Source: Cyclobacteriaceae bacterium (GTDB lineage: Bacteria > Bacteroidota > Bacteroidia > Cytophagales > Cyclobacteriaceae). From it: a stretch of 46,315 nt of DNA. The notes beneath the pieces were generated by a model. The model saw only the letters and a program-made list of their open reading frames with translations. It searched no databases and was not told the origin of the DNA. Location of the stretch: the NCBI GenBank assembly GCA_029882685.1, contig JAOUKH010000002.1, positions 1 to 46,315 of the forward strand, written 5' to 3'. Shown piece by piece: positions 25,455-34,176 of the stretch. How positions within the stretch are numbered: position 1 is the first letter of the stretch; the number at the start of each line of letters is the position of its first letter. The position numbers and the translations under genes were made by a program.

Positions 25455-26453
25455 TTATTTTTTAAAATATGTTTGTAAGAGTATGTTTGCACCAATTTTT
25501 GGAGATATTTTTCCATCACGAATTTCATTTTTTATATTGTTGATCGTACTTTTAATTTCCTTTTTCGAGTAAAAATCTGATTTTAACTGCTCAATAATAA
25601 TATTGTCCATCCATTGTGTGTTTTGACTTTCTCTATTGGTACTAAAATAGCCATTAGCCTTCATGTGCTTTACTTGATTTTTTATCATATTCCAAACATC
25701 TTCTATTCCCTCATCAGTTAACGATGAACAGGTATGTACTTTGGGATACCAACCTGAATCAGAAGGAGGAAATAAATGAAGTGCATTAGTATATTCTGTC
25801 TTAGCCATTTTTGCAGATTTTATATTATTTCCATCTGCTTTGGTAATAGCAATTCCATCAGCCATCTCCATAATCCCCTTTTTTATTCCTTGCAATTCAT
25901 CACCTGCACCTGCTAGCATGAGGAGTAAAAAAAAATCGACCATTCCTTTTACAGCTACTTCGGATTGTCCTACACCCACAGTTTCAATAAATATCACTTC
26001 ATATCCCGCAGCTTCACATAATAGCATGGCTTCTCGGGTTTTGTTAGCTACACCACCAAGTTTGTCTTGTGAAGATGAGGGTCTAATATAAGCCATGGGA
26101 TTAGAGGATAGTGTTTCCATTCTGGTTTTGTCTCCTAAAATACTTCCTCCACTGCGCTGGCTAGTTGGGTCAATTGCTAATACAGCTAGTTTTTTTTTAT
26201 TAGATGTAATTTTGACACCAAGTGCTTCAATAAATGTACTTTTACCTACACCAGGAACTCCTGTAATACCAATTCGGATAGTATTTCCAGTATAGGGTAA
26301 TAATTTTTCGATTAATTCTGTAGCTAGTTCCTGATCTTCTGAAAGAGTACTTTCAGTAAGAGTAATAGCTCTACTAAGTGTAACTTTGTCACCAGACAAA
26401 ACACCTTTATAGAGAGCATCTATACTTAATCTGTTCTTTCTTTTAATACTCAT
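25455..26453 (-). CDS. meaB: Methylmalonyl-CoA mutase-associated GTPase MeaB (ArgK family)
   Basis: 332 residues of the G3E GTPase family. The P-loop GVPGVGKST lies at about residues 64-72; DPTSQRSGGSILGDKTRM, ETVGVGQSEV and the base-specificity ITKADG follow. MeaB protects and gates loading of adenosylcobalamin on methylmalonyl-CoA mutase. The mutase itself is not in the window. A substrate-binding lipoprotein gene begins 1 nt downstream, suggesting that uptake and use of B12 are linked. No cobalamin riboswitch is recognisable in the 105 nt upstream. Confidence 0.95.
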   Translation of the reverse strand: MSIKRKNRLSIDALYKGVLSGDKVTLSRAITLTESTLSEDQELATELIEKLLPYTGNTIRIGITGVPGVGKSTFIEALGVKITSNKKKLAVLAIDPTSQRSGGSILGDKTRMETLSSNPMAYIRPSSSQDKLGGVANKTREAMLLCEAAGYEVIFIETVGVGQSEVAVKGMVDFFLLLMLAGAGDELQGIKKGIMEMADGIAITKADGNNIKSAKMAKTEYTNALHLFPPSDSGWYPKVHTCSSLTDEGIEDVWNMIKNQVKHMKANGYFSTNRESQNTQWMDNIIIEQLKSDFYSKKEIKSTINNIKNEIRDGKISPKIGANILLQTYFKK

Positions 26454-26558
26454 TGTGATGTTAAAAATAGTAACTTGCTAGTTAAGATATGTGAAGTAAC
26501 ATGATTTTTCGATTTTTTTATTAAATTCATTCTTCACTAGAAATCTAGATAAAAAGTT

Positions 26559-27899
26559 ATGTCAAGAAAAAAAATGGAAATCGGGAGGGTGTGGTTGGAA
26601 AGTATTTATGCAACTATTTTTATATTGCTATTTATGGCATTGTTACAAGAGGGCACAAAACATGTCAATTTAGAAGGATTCGATGCTATAGGTCAGGCAC
26701 TAGCAGATTTGGAAATTACAGATTACACCTTTTCAGAATTGCGAGATACAGTTCCACCTGATACCAATATTGTAATCGTGAATTTTGGCCCATTAGGTAG
26801 AGATGGTATTGCTGAGCAAATACGTATTATTGATAAGTACAACCCAAAAGTGATAGGGGTTGATAGTTTTTTTAAAGGATATGGAAGTGACACTCTCTCA
26901 ACATACAGTCTGGCTTCTGCAATTACAAATGCTAATGCAGAAGTGGTACTTGTCACTAGAGTTGAACAATCTGATTCATTAAAAGAAAAGGTAGAGGGGG
27001 ATGATGAAATTTATGATTTATGGTATAAGTCGGACTCGATGTTTATACAGAATGTTCACTTTGGAATGGCAAATTTAGATACTCAGGCTGAATTTCAAGA
27101 GGATATTAAAATTTGTAGGGCTTTTCCAGCACAAAGATCATCCATTACAGATGGTGAAAGTTACATTGCATTTGGAGCCAAAATGGCAGTGTTGTATGAT
27201 TCAACCAAGTTGGAAAATTATATGAAACGTACCAATGAATATGAGGTTATTAATTTTAGGGGAGATATATTTTTGTCACCGTTTTTTTATAACGAAGCTT
27301 ATGGGACGTTTGTTGAAAGAAGGATGGAAGATAAATACATGAGATATGAAGCTCTTGACTGGGATCAAGTTTTAAGTGAAGACTTTGCTCCTGAAATGGT
27401 TGAGGGCAAAATAGTACTCTTCGGATATTTAGGCAATCAGTTGGGAGCAACTCAATGGGAAGATAAGTTTTTTACACCTTTAAATTCAAAGATTGCTGGA
27501 AGAGCAAACCCAGATATGTATGGTCCAGTAATTCATGCAAATATCATATCTATGGTACTAAATAATGACTATATTAATGGCTTTAATAGTTATATTGAGG
27601 CCTTGATAGGTATCGGGTTATTATATATTAATGTGTTCTTTTTTTCTATTATCTATATTAGAATGGGTGCATGGTATGATGGTATTACTAAATTGATTCA
27701 AATAGTAGAGATAATTGCATTAACAATTTTTGTGATTTTAATATTTTCAACCTATAATTTTAAGTTAGAATTGGCAATTGCATTTTTTGGCATCGCATTG
27801 GTGGGAGATTTACTTGAGATTTATTATGGTGTAATAAAAAATGTTGTTAATAAAAAAACTTGGAATAAACTGATTACCTTAGGAGTGAAAAAAGGATAA
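26559..27899 (+). CDS. CHASE2-domain membrane sensor lacking an output domain
   Basis: 446 residues. One N-terminal membrane helix (ESIYATIFILLFMALLQ) precedes a large extracytoplasmic CHASE2 domain of about 45-335; NIVIVNFGPLGRDGIAEQI and NPKVIGVDSFFKG are typical, as is KIVLFGYLG near the end, followed by GPVIHANIISMVLNNDYI. Three closely spaced membrane helices follow (345-425), and the protein stops with a short basic tail. CHASE2 receptors normally end in a cyclase, kinase or GGDEF domain; none is present. The FecR-like gene starts 50 nt downstream. The pair resembles CHASE2/FecR loci in other bacteria. Confidence 0.85.
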   Translation: MSRKKMEIGRVWLESIYATIFILLFMALLQEGTKHVNLEGFDAIGQALADLEITDYTFSELRDTVPPDTNIVIVNFGPLGRDGIAEQIRIIDKYNPKVIGVDSFFKGYGSDTLSTYSLASAITNANAEVVLVTRVEQSDSLKEKVEGDDEIYDLWYKSDSMFIQNVHFGMANLDTQAEFQEDIKICRAFPAQRSSITDGESYIAFGAKMAVLYDSTKLENYMKRTNEYEVINFRGDIFLSPFFYNEAYGTFVERRMEDKYMRYEALDWDQVLSEDFAPEMVEGKIVLFGYLGNQLGATQWEDKFFTPLNSKIAGRANPDMYGPVIHANIISMVLNNDYINGFNSYIEALIGIGLLYINVFFFSIIYIRMGAWYDGITKLIQIVEIIALTIFVILIFSTYNFKLELAIAFFGIALVGDLLEIYYGVIKNVVNKKTWNKLITLGVKKG

Positions 27900-27949
27900 A
27901 GTATATATAAGACTATAATAAAGTGAATATAAAAATAATAAAAAAGGCT

Positions 27950-28843
27950 ATGAAATCTTTAATTTCTATTTTAACAATCTCATTACTATTAGTTGGTGCT
28001 ACGGTATATGGGCAAAGTTACACTTTTAAAGTTTTGGCAAATAAAGGGGTCAATGAAGTGAAAAGTGGTACAGAGTGGAAACCATTAAAAACGGGTACTT
28101 CCCTAAAAGATGGTGATGAACTTAAGCTTTCTGAAAATGCTTACTTGGGTTTGGTTCACAATAGTGGAAAAACGTTAGAACTTAAAGAATCTGGAAACCA
28201 TAAAATTTCTGATTTGTCGTCAAAAATTTCTTCAGGTGGTTCTAATGTAGCTAGTAAATATGCTGATTTTGTGTTAAGTAAAATGTCAGCTGAAAAGAAA
28301 ACTAATCGATTAAGTGCTACTGGAGCGGTACATAGAGCTGTTGTAAATTCAAGTATTAATATATATATACCAAATTCGGTTGATGTTTATAATGATAAGG
28401 CATTGATTGAGTGGGGGGGAATGGAAGGTGAAAATACTTTTGTTTTAAAAGTTGTAAACATGTTTGGTGATGAGTTATTTACTATGGAAAGTTCTGATAA
28501 TCGATACCTTTTAGATTTAACTTCTGAAAAACTAGCTAATGAAGCTGCTTTATTAGTAACAGTTAGTGTGAAAGGAAATGAAGAAATGAAATCGGAAGAA
28601 GTGGCAATTAAGCGTTTACCAGAAGACAAAGCTGAAATTGTGAAAGCTAATTTAGGTGCGTTAATGAGTGAAGTAGATATTCAAAATGCTTTAAATAACT
28701 ATATTTTAGCTGGGTTTTATGAAGAAAACAGGTTGTTGCTTGATGCTTTATTTTACTATGAAGAGGCTATTAAAATAGCACCTGATGTGGATAGTTATCA
28801 AGAAGCTTATGAAGAGTTTTTATTTAGAAATGGTTTAAACTAA
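27950..28843 (+). CDS. Secreted FecR-like protein with C-terminal TPR-like helix
   Basis: 297 residues when started at ATG 27950, which gives a clean signal peptide (MKSLISILTISLLLVGATVYGQ); the in-frame GTG at 27923 adds a basic N-terminus and is less likely. The segment KVLANKGVNEVKSGTEWKPL, then GTSLKDGDELKLSENAYLGL, is the FecR-type beta-fold found in periplasmic sensor-scaffold proteins. A second beta domain lies around 130-215, and the end (ENRLLLDALFYYEEAIKIAP) looks like a TPR helix pair. It follows the CHASE2 gene and probably binds or modulates it. A terminator follows. Confidence 0.7.
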   Translation: MKSLISILTISLLLVGATVYGQSYTFKVLANKGVNEVKSGTEWKPLKTGTSLKDGDELKLSENAYLGLVHNSGKTLELKESGNHKISDLSSKISSGGSNVASKYADFVLSKMSAEKKTNRLSATGAVHRAVVNSSINIYIPNSVDVYNDKALIEWGGMEGENTFVLKVVNMFGDELFTMESSDNRYLLDLTSEKLANEAALLVTVSVKGNEEMKSEEVAIKRLPEDKAEIVKANLGALMSEVDIQNALNNYILAGFYEENRLLLDALFYYEEAIKIAPDVDSYQEAYEEFLFRNGLN

Positions 28844-28863
28844 TTTATAAATAATATATATGT

Positions 28864-28900
28864 AAAAAAGGCTGACTATTATGTATGTCAGCCTTTTTTT
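28864..28900. terminator. Bidirectional terminator between the FecR-like and helicase genes
   Basis: A 13-bp stem AAAAAAGGCTGAC / GTCAGCCTTTTTT (28864-28876 and 28887-28899) with a 10-nt loop and T-tracts on both sides. The stop codon of the minus-strand helicase (28899-28901) overlaps its right edge. Confidence 0.92.
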
Positions 28901-31900
28901 ATTCTCTTGAATTGTTAATAAATCTATTGATTGACTCGTGAACAGCATTTCGATCTATCCAGTATTCTCTACTAAATAAACCTTTGAATTTCCAATTTTT
29001 ACTACTAAGAGTAAAAGGGGTATATGCATGTGAGTCTTTCATTGAAACACTTTGGTAATAAAGATTATCATCAGTAATAATCAATCCTAAGTATTTATTT
29101 TTTTCTTTAATAGTAATGTCTGCAAATGGTAGCTCATTTGTAAATTCAATATCTTCTAGCCATTCTCCCCAGTTTTGTAACTGAGCTTTTAGATACCAAC
29201 TATTGCTATGTTCTTCATCCTTGTTTTGTGTTGGTGTATATCTTCCTTCACTCACTTCTAAGGCATAACTAAGATATTCTTTAAGTAGTTTAGGGCCTAT
29301 ATTTTTACTATTTTCTACCTTTAACTGTTGTGGATATATACTGCTTACTATAATAACTTTTTCCCGTGCTCTTGTAATAGCGACATTTAAACGATTTTCT
29401 CCATTTTCCATATTTAGACTTCCAAACTGCATCATCAGTCTTCCTTTATTATCGGGAGCATAAGCAGTAGAGAAGATAATAATATCTTTTTCATCCCCTT
29501 GAATATTCTCAATATTTTTTATAAATGTAGAGTTTGGAATAGATAATTTTTTTTCAACCATTTTTTCTTCAAAAACATCAGTAATCAAGCTTTGTTGTGA
29601 AGCATTAAAAGTAACTACACCAATTTCTTTATGTGGATATTGTTGAATAGTTTCAGCTAGTATCTCACATACTTGTTCTGCTTCGATTCTATTAGTGTTA
29701 TTTTCCCATATCCCATCAACTTTTATAAAACGAATAGCAGAAGTAGGTATGTTGGCATCATTCCGATCTGGTAGTAAACGAAGTTTTCCTCCATAAAAAT
29801 GTTTGTTTGAAAAATCAATTAACTCAAGTGATTTACTCCTATAGTGACCTTTTAATTGAACTTGCATTAAATATTTTTCAGCTAGTTCTAATAAAGAATC
29901 TACCTCAAGTTCTAAACCTTCTTCATTATCATCTTCATATCTAATTTTATATAAGTCGTTAGGTCTCAATTGTTTATTGTCACCTGCAATTACAACTTGT
30001 TTACCTCTGTAAATAGAAGGAATACCTTTTTCTGTAAAACATTGAGAGGCTTCATCAAAAATTACTAGATCAAAAAACTGCTTCATTGGAAAAATTGCTG
30101 AGGCTGATTCTGGAGAAACTAGCCAAGCAGGAACTAAATCAAAAAGTTCATGATTAATTTCAGATATTAGTTTTCTTAAAGGCCATATTTTACGCTTTTT
30201 GGTTACTTGATGGTTTAAGTCTCTATATGTTACCCTATTATTAAGCCTGTTGTATTCAATGTTTTCATAAGTTTGTTCTCTAGCTTTTAATAAAAGGATG
30301 TCATTGCTAGCCTGTAGTTTATCTTTTACAGCAGCTTGTAACTCTTTTTCCATTTGGTGGAATCGAGATGATGATACTATTCGAAGAATAGGATATTTTG
30401 CTTCAATATGATCAATCCAAACAAGTCTAATACTATTCTGGAACAATTTAATCAATGATTCCTTATCGTGTTGCTCAACATTTTCATAAATTTTTTCGAT
30501 TACGTTAGATTCATCCGATGTAAGTGAGTTTAATAGAACATCAAACTCACATAATGCATCAAAATCTCTTAATAAAGACTTAGCTACTTTTTTCTCAAAA
30601 TTACCTCCTTCTAAAATATGCTTTATCTGATGTTCACTGTAGTACTTTAACCATTGATTTTTTTTATCTGGAATATTTTTTATGATTTCATATAACGCAT
30701 CTAGTTTTGTTCTAAGTTCATCGTATGTTAGTTTTTTAGTATTAAATAAATCCTTGAAATTTCTAAGAGAATTAAAGATAAGTTTAGCTTTTAATGCAAC
30801 TCTCTGTACATGAAACCAGTTTTGTAAATGAACTTTGCTCAGATCATCAGGTAAGTCATAAAGCCATGGTTGTTTTTTTACCTTAGTAAGGTTGTGAGAT
30901 AAGTTAAGTCGATTGTCAATTTTTTCGACCATAGTTTTGAAGCCAGATTTATTGTTACGAAGTTCATTAGCAACTAAAACTCGTTTAATAAAGTATTTGT
31001 CTTTAGAGAAAAGCTCCCATTTCAATAATTTTATCAATCCTTTACGAGCCTTTATATTTCTTTGTAATGTTTCTTGAAATTTACCAAGTTCATTTTCCTT
31101 TAGACTTAGTTCTGGACCAGCACCATGATAGCATTGCATCATCACTCGTTCAGTATTAGAAAGCCATAGTAAATCGGTTTCGTTATCGGAGTATGGCTGC
31201 ATATGCTGAAAATGTTTGTACACTTCAGGGTTTTTTAAAATCCCCAACATTTCTTTGATCAGTTCAACTTTACCATTAAACGAGTTTGCTTCTTCAATAT
31301 TTAGACCATAACCAAGCACGTTTTTTATGCTGTTTCTTAAGTTGGTTTGATATATTGGCATTTCTTCAATTATTGCCTTCATTTCTGATAAATCATTGAC
31401 ACTGTGATCTTTGAAGGACTGACGATTGTAAAAAGGATGATCGTATTTGTTGAATTTTTGTGCGTATGTATCATAAAGCTCCAGTTTGCTAATAAAGGTC
31501 TTCATATTATCGAAATGAAAAGAACGGTATTCTAACTTTAGATTTACATATGGCTCATTTAGGTTAGAAGTAAGATAAAGCTCTTTTGGAGACAAACCAC
31601 ACTCTGATTCATCATATAATACTTTCTTGAACTCTTCCATTTCCTCTGTTAGCTGATCGATTTTACGACAGTTGTGCGCAAAGTTTCTTTCTAAATGAAT
31701 TGAGTCAAGGCTACTATTTTTCATTTTATATTCATCTAATTGATGAATTTGGTTAGCTATTTTTTCATAAATTTCTTTTCTGTCATTTTTAAAATCATGT
31801 ACTAACCCAACAAAATTTTCTGCATTCTTCTCTTTCATTCGAGCATATACTACATCAAGTGCAGCCCGCTTTTGAGATACTAACATTACTTTTTTTCCCG

Positions 31901-32924
31901 ATGCTATAAAGTCACTTATTAGGTTGCAAATAAGCTGTGATTTCCCTGTACCCGGAGGACCTTGTATAACTAATGAGTTCCCTTTTTTTACAGCTTTGAG
32001 CGCATTTTCCTGAAAAGCATCCATTTTAAATGGAGTAAAAATATTTTCTTCTTTGACTCTGTTTATGAAGTTTGTACTGGGGAAAATAGCATCATGTTCA
32101 TCTTGAAGGTTGGAAGAACGTGTTTCAAAGAATGACTCCATACTTTCAGATGAATTTTCTTCAATTAAATAAGTATAGTCAGGAACTAAATGTGATCCTG
32201 ATTGAGGAAAAATACCTAATACTGCTTCTGGAAATAATTTTAATTCACCTACATTATGACTGTTTTCAAACTCTTTCTTAGTGTATTGTTCAAATTTATG
32301 AAGTGTGTTTTCGAAATTACTTTGGTTAAAATTAAGTTCTATAGGACTTTCTTTTAATTCTTGATACAATGTGGTTCTGAATACAGTGCTGTCAGTGTCA
32401 AAATCTTCTATTACTCTTTCTAAAAAATCATCAGAAATTTTTACGTTGTTGTAGTAAGCGTATGCTAGTAAAAAAGATTTATTGAATGTAATGCTAACAT
32501 CGTTTCTTGTATGTAGTGACCACTTACCTTTATCATCTAGTGTCAATTGGACAGGAAAAAATAAAAGTGGAGCTCTAACAGATGTGCCATCCATAAATTG
32601 TCCTCTAATAAACGGCCATCCTACGTATAAATCTTTACTACCTCTTTCTTCAAATAAAAACTTATCCATTCTGTCAATTTTTCTAAGTTGCTTGCTTACT
32701 TGATTGTTTTCTTCGTCTCTAGGGTCTATATCTGGACAAAGAGGTATTTTATTTTTGTGAGAAATTAAATCTTCTATGATAGAAAATGAAGGTTTGGCAT
32801 TTAGATAGTTTAGACTATGTATATCAATAAATTGACTGGCAGAAAGCCGCAATAATAATAATGACCGATTATTACCAGTAAGATTAGTGAGCCGCTTAAG
32901 ATATGACTTAAGTATGTCGATCAT
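28899..32924 (-). CDS. Large superfamily 1 DNA2/NAM7-like helicase with a nuclease-like C-terminus
   Basis: 1341 residues. Walker A VIQGPPGTGKSQL lies near residue 320, but Walker B FDEASQC is near 955, so ~600 mostly helical and Lys/Glu-rich residues are inserted between them. Motif III IAGDNKQLRP, motif IV-like GHYRSKSLELIDF, and motif VI NVAITRAREKVIIV near 1185 complete an SF1 core. The N-terminus (RLTNLTGNNRSLLLLRLS) and beta-rich region to ~250 resemble DUF4011-type helicases. The C-terminal 100 residues (LPFADITIKEKNKYLGLII, then KNWKFKGLFSREYWIDRN) look like the Vsr/MTES_1575 endonuclease fold with an altered active site. Role in repair, RNA work or defence is unknown; no defence genes adjoin it. 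Confidence 0.82.
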   Translation of the reverse strand: MIDILKSYLKRLTNLTGNNRSLLLLRLSASQFIDIHSLNYLNAKPSFSIIEDLISHKNKIPLCPDIDPRDEENNQVSKQLRKIDRMDKFLFEERGSKDLYVGWPFIRGQFMDGTSVRAPLLFFPVQLTLDDKGKWSLHTRNDVSITFNKSFLLAYAYYNNVKISDDFLERVIEDFDTDSTVFRTTLYQELKESPIELNFNQSNFENTLHKFEQYTKKEFENSHNVGELKLFPEAVLGIFPQSGSHLVPDYTYLIEENSSESMESFFETRSSNLQDEHDAIFPSTNFINRVKEENIFTPFKMDAFQENALKAVKKGNSLVIQGPPGTGKSQLICNLISDFIASGKKVMLVSQKRAALDVVYARMKEKNAENFVGLVHDFKNDRKEIYEKIANQIHQLDEYKMKNSSLDSIHLERNFAHNCRKIDQLTEEMEEFKKVLYDESECGLSPKELYLTSNLNEPYVNLKLEYRSFHFDNMKTFISKLELYDTYAQKFNKYDHPFYNRQSFKDHSVNDLSEMKAIIEEMPIYQTNLRNSIKNVLGYGLNIEEANSFNGKVELIKEMLGILKNPEVYKHFQHMQPYSDNETDLLWLSNTERVMMQCYHGAGPELSLKENELGKFQETLQRNIKARKGLIKLLKWELFSKDKYFIKRVLVANELRNNKSGFKTMVEKIDNRLNLSHNLTKVKKQPWLYDLPDDLSKVHLQNWFHVQRVALKAKLIFNSLRNFKDLFNTKKLTYDELRTKLDALYEIIKNIPDKKNQWLKYYSEHQIKHILEGGNFEKKVAKSLLRDFDALCEFDVLLNSLTSDESNVIEKIYENVEQHDKESLIKLFQNSIRLVWIDHIEAKYPILRIVSSSRFHQMEKELQAAVKDKLQASNDILLLKAREQTYENIEYNRLNNRVTYRDLNHQVTKKRKIWPLRKLISEINHELFDLVPAWLVSPESASAIFPMKQFFDLVIFDEASQCFTEKGIPSIYRGKQVVIAGDNKQLRPNDLYKIRYEDDNEEGLELEVDSLLELAEKYLMQVQLKGHYRSKSLELIDFSNKHFYGGKLRLLPDRNDANIPTSAIRFIKVDGIWENNTNRIEAEQVCEILAETIQQYPHKEIGVVTFNASQQSLITDVFEEKMVEKKLSIPNSTFIKNIENIQGDEKDIIIFSTAYAPDNKGRLMMQFGSLNMENGENRLNVAITRAREKVIIVSSIYPQQLKVENSKNIGPKLLKEYLSYALEVSEGRYTPTQNKDEEHSNSWYLKAQLQNWGEWLEDIEFTNELPFADITIKEKNKYLGLIITDDNLYYQSVSMKDSHAYTPFTLSSKNWKFKGLFSREYWIDRNAVHESINRFINNSRE

Positions 32925-33006
32925 AAATTATTCTTATTCTAGTGAGTATAAAAATGAAATATAACGAAATGTATATTTTGTTAATGACTAATTCGATGAA
33001 ATATTA

Positions 33007-33927
33007 TTATTTAGTGGTCAGATACGGCTTAACCTTTTCAAATAATTCAGAAGAGATAAGATGTATGTTTTTTAAGTCATCAACTGATTGATAAATTGAA
33101 TGTTGATTTCTATATTCAATTATAGCGTTTGCTGTCTTTTTATTGATATATACATGTTGATATAAAGTAAAATAATTAGCTGTATTAATGTTAATCTGTT
33201 TTAAAGAATATTCAGTTCCAATGAAACTCAACTCTTTTAATTTTTCAAGCGGAGCGTCCTTTAATCCATATACTTCATCAAGCTGATTAATATGATTGAA
33301 ACCACCTAACATTTCTCTATATTTCACTATTCTATTAGATAGTACTGATCCTATTCCACGAATTTGTTTAATAATTGCGGTATCAGCAATATTGATATCG
33401 AATGCTATAAGTTCTTTTTCTGAATGTATATACGAGTATTTTTTTGCAGAACTTTGCTTAGTTATTTTCTCATGATTATCTGGAAGTAGAAGATAAGGAG
33501 CTATAGCTAAATATAGGTTACTATCTACACTGTAAATTTTTAGCAGGTCTTTTTTTATTCGAAATGTCCCTCCACTTTCCCTATAGTTATAAATGTTTTG
33601 AGCTTGTCTTTTTGAAAATCCGTTTGCAACCAATTCGTCAATTGAAGCAAGGTTAGGGTCGAAATTCTGAGGAGGGTTTTTATCAGAAAAATTAATATTT
33701 TCTTCTTCTTTATGAGTAATCTCATTAGTTCCCTCAATTGTGAGTAGTAATGAATCAAGTAATAGTTTGTCAGATAATTGTGAAGAATATTTATTACTAA
33801 AAGCGAATTTGATAAAAGTAGGAGTTAGAATTATGAGGAATAGTATTGAGATTAAAAAAATAGTTCCATTAGCCTCAGATTTTGAAATCCCTAATAATTG
33901 AATTAGCCAGTATCTTATTTTTTTCAT
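33007..33927 (-). CDS. ComEA-like helix-hairpin-helix membrane protein
   Basis: 306 residues. One N-terminal membrane helix (GTIFLISILFLIILTPTFI) and a short linker precede three ComEA-type helix-hairpin-helix units: FDPNLASIDELVANGFSKRQ, DINIADTAIIKQIRGIGSVL and ININTANYFTLYQHVYINKK. HhH units bind DNA or partner proteins. ComEA itself binds incoming DNA in competence, but triple-HhH proteins of this kind are widespread in Bacteroidota with no tested role. It lies 82 nt upstream of the helicase on the same strand, and they may be co-transcribed. Confidence 0.88.
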   Translation of the reverse strand: MKKIRYWLIQLLGISKSEANGTIFLISILFLIILTPTFIKFAFSNKYSSQLSDKLLLDSLLLTIEGTNEITHKEEENINFSDKNPPQNFDPNLASIDELVANGFSKRQAQNIYNYRESGGTFRIKKDLLKIYSVDSNLYLAIAPYLLLPDNHEKITKQSSAKKYSYIHSEKELIAFDINIADTAIIKQIRGIGSVLSNRIVKYREMLGGFNHINQLDEVYGLKDAPLEKLKELSFIGTEYSLKQININTANYFTLYQHVYINKKTANAIIEYRNQHSIYQSVDDLKNIHLISSELFEKVKPYLTTK

Positions 33928-34106
33928 ATAGTTATTATCTTGTCTATAATATTAATGACTTAAGTGTTGAAATATTATTCTATTATAGATAAAAACTATT
34001 CTATAGGCAAAGTAGTGATATAAATCATGTTTTGAACTGACCATTAATAGATGACATTTAATGGATTTATGATTGATTTGTATATTGTATTTTATATCTT
34101 ATAAAT

Positions 34107-34121
34107 CTTGCATGATGCAAG
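34107..34121. promoter_or_regulatory. Palindrome upstream of hemA, candidate operator
   Basis: CTTGCATGATGCAAG is a perfect 7+1+7 palindrome ending 7 nt before the -33 element of the hemA promoter, in the divergent spacer between the HhH gene and hemA. The position suits a regulator binding site; its identity is unknown. Confidence 0.45.
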
Positions 34122-34128
34122 AAACAAC

Positions 34129-34159
34129 TTTGTCAAGTCAGTTGAGTTAGTTATTTTTG
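34129..34159 (+). promoter_or_regulatory. Bacteroidota-type promoter of hemA
   Basis: TTTG (34129-34132), 19 nt, then TATTTTTG (34152-34159) matches the phylum's TTTG-N19-TAnnTTTG consensus exactly. The hemA ATG follows 17 nt later, giving a very short leader. Confidence 0.75.
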
Positions 34160-34176
34160 TATTTTAGATTTGTTTC

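Noticed and set aside
25454-25528. A longer N-terminus for the binding lipoprotein starting at 25528
   Set aside because: It overlaps meaB by 74 nt, adds 25 residues ahead of the lipoprotein signal, and an ATG 1 nt after the meaB stop gives a proper signal peptide.
26454-26558. Cobalamin riboswitch upstream of meaB
   Set aside because: Only 105 nt of AT-rich spacer is available and no B12-box-like conserved core is visible.
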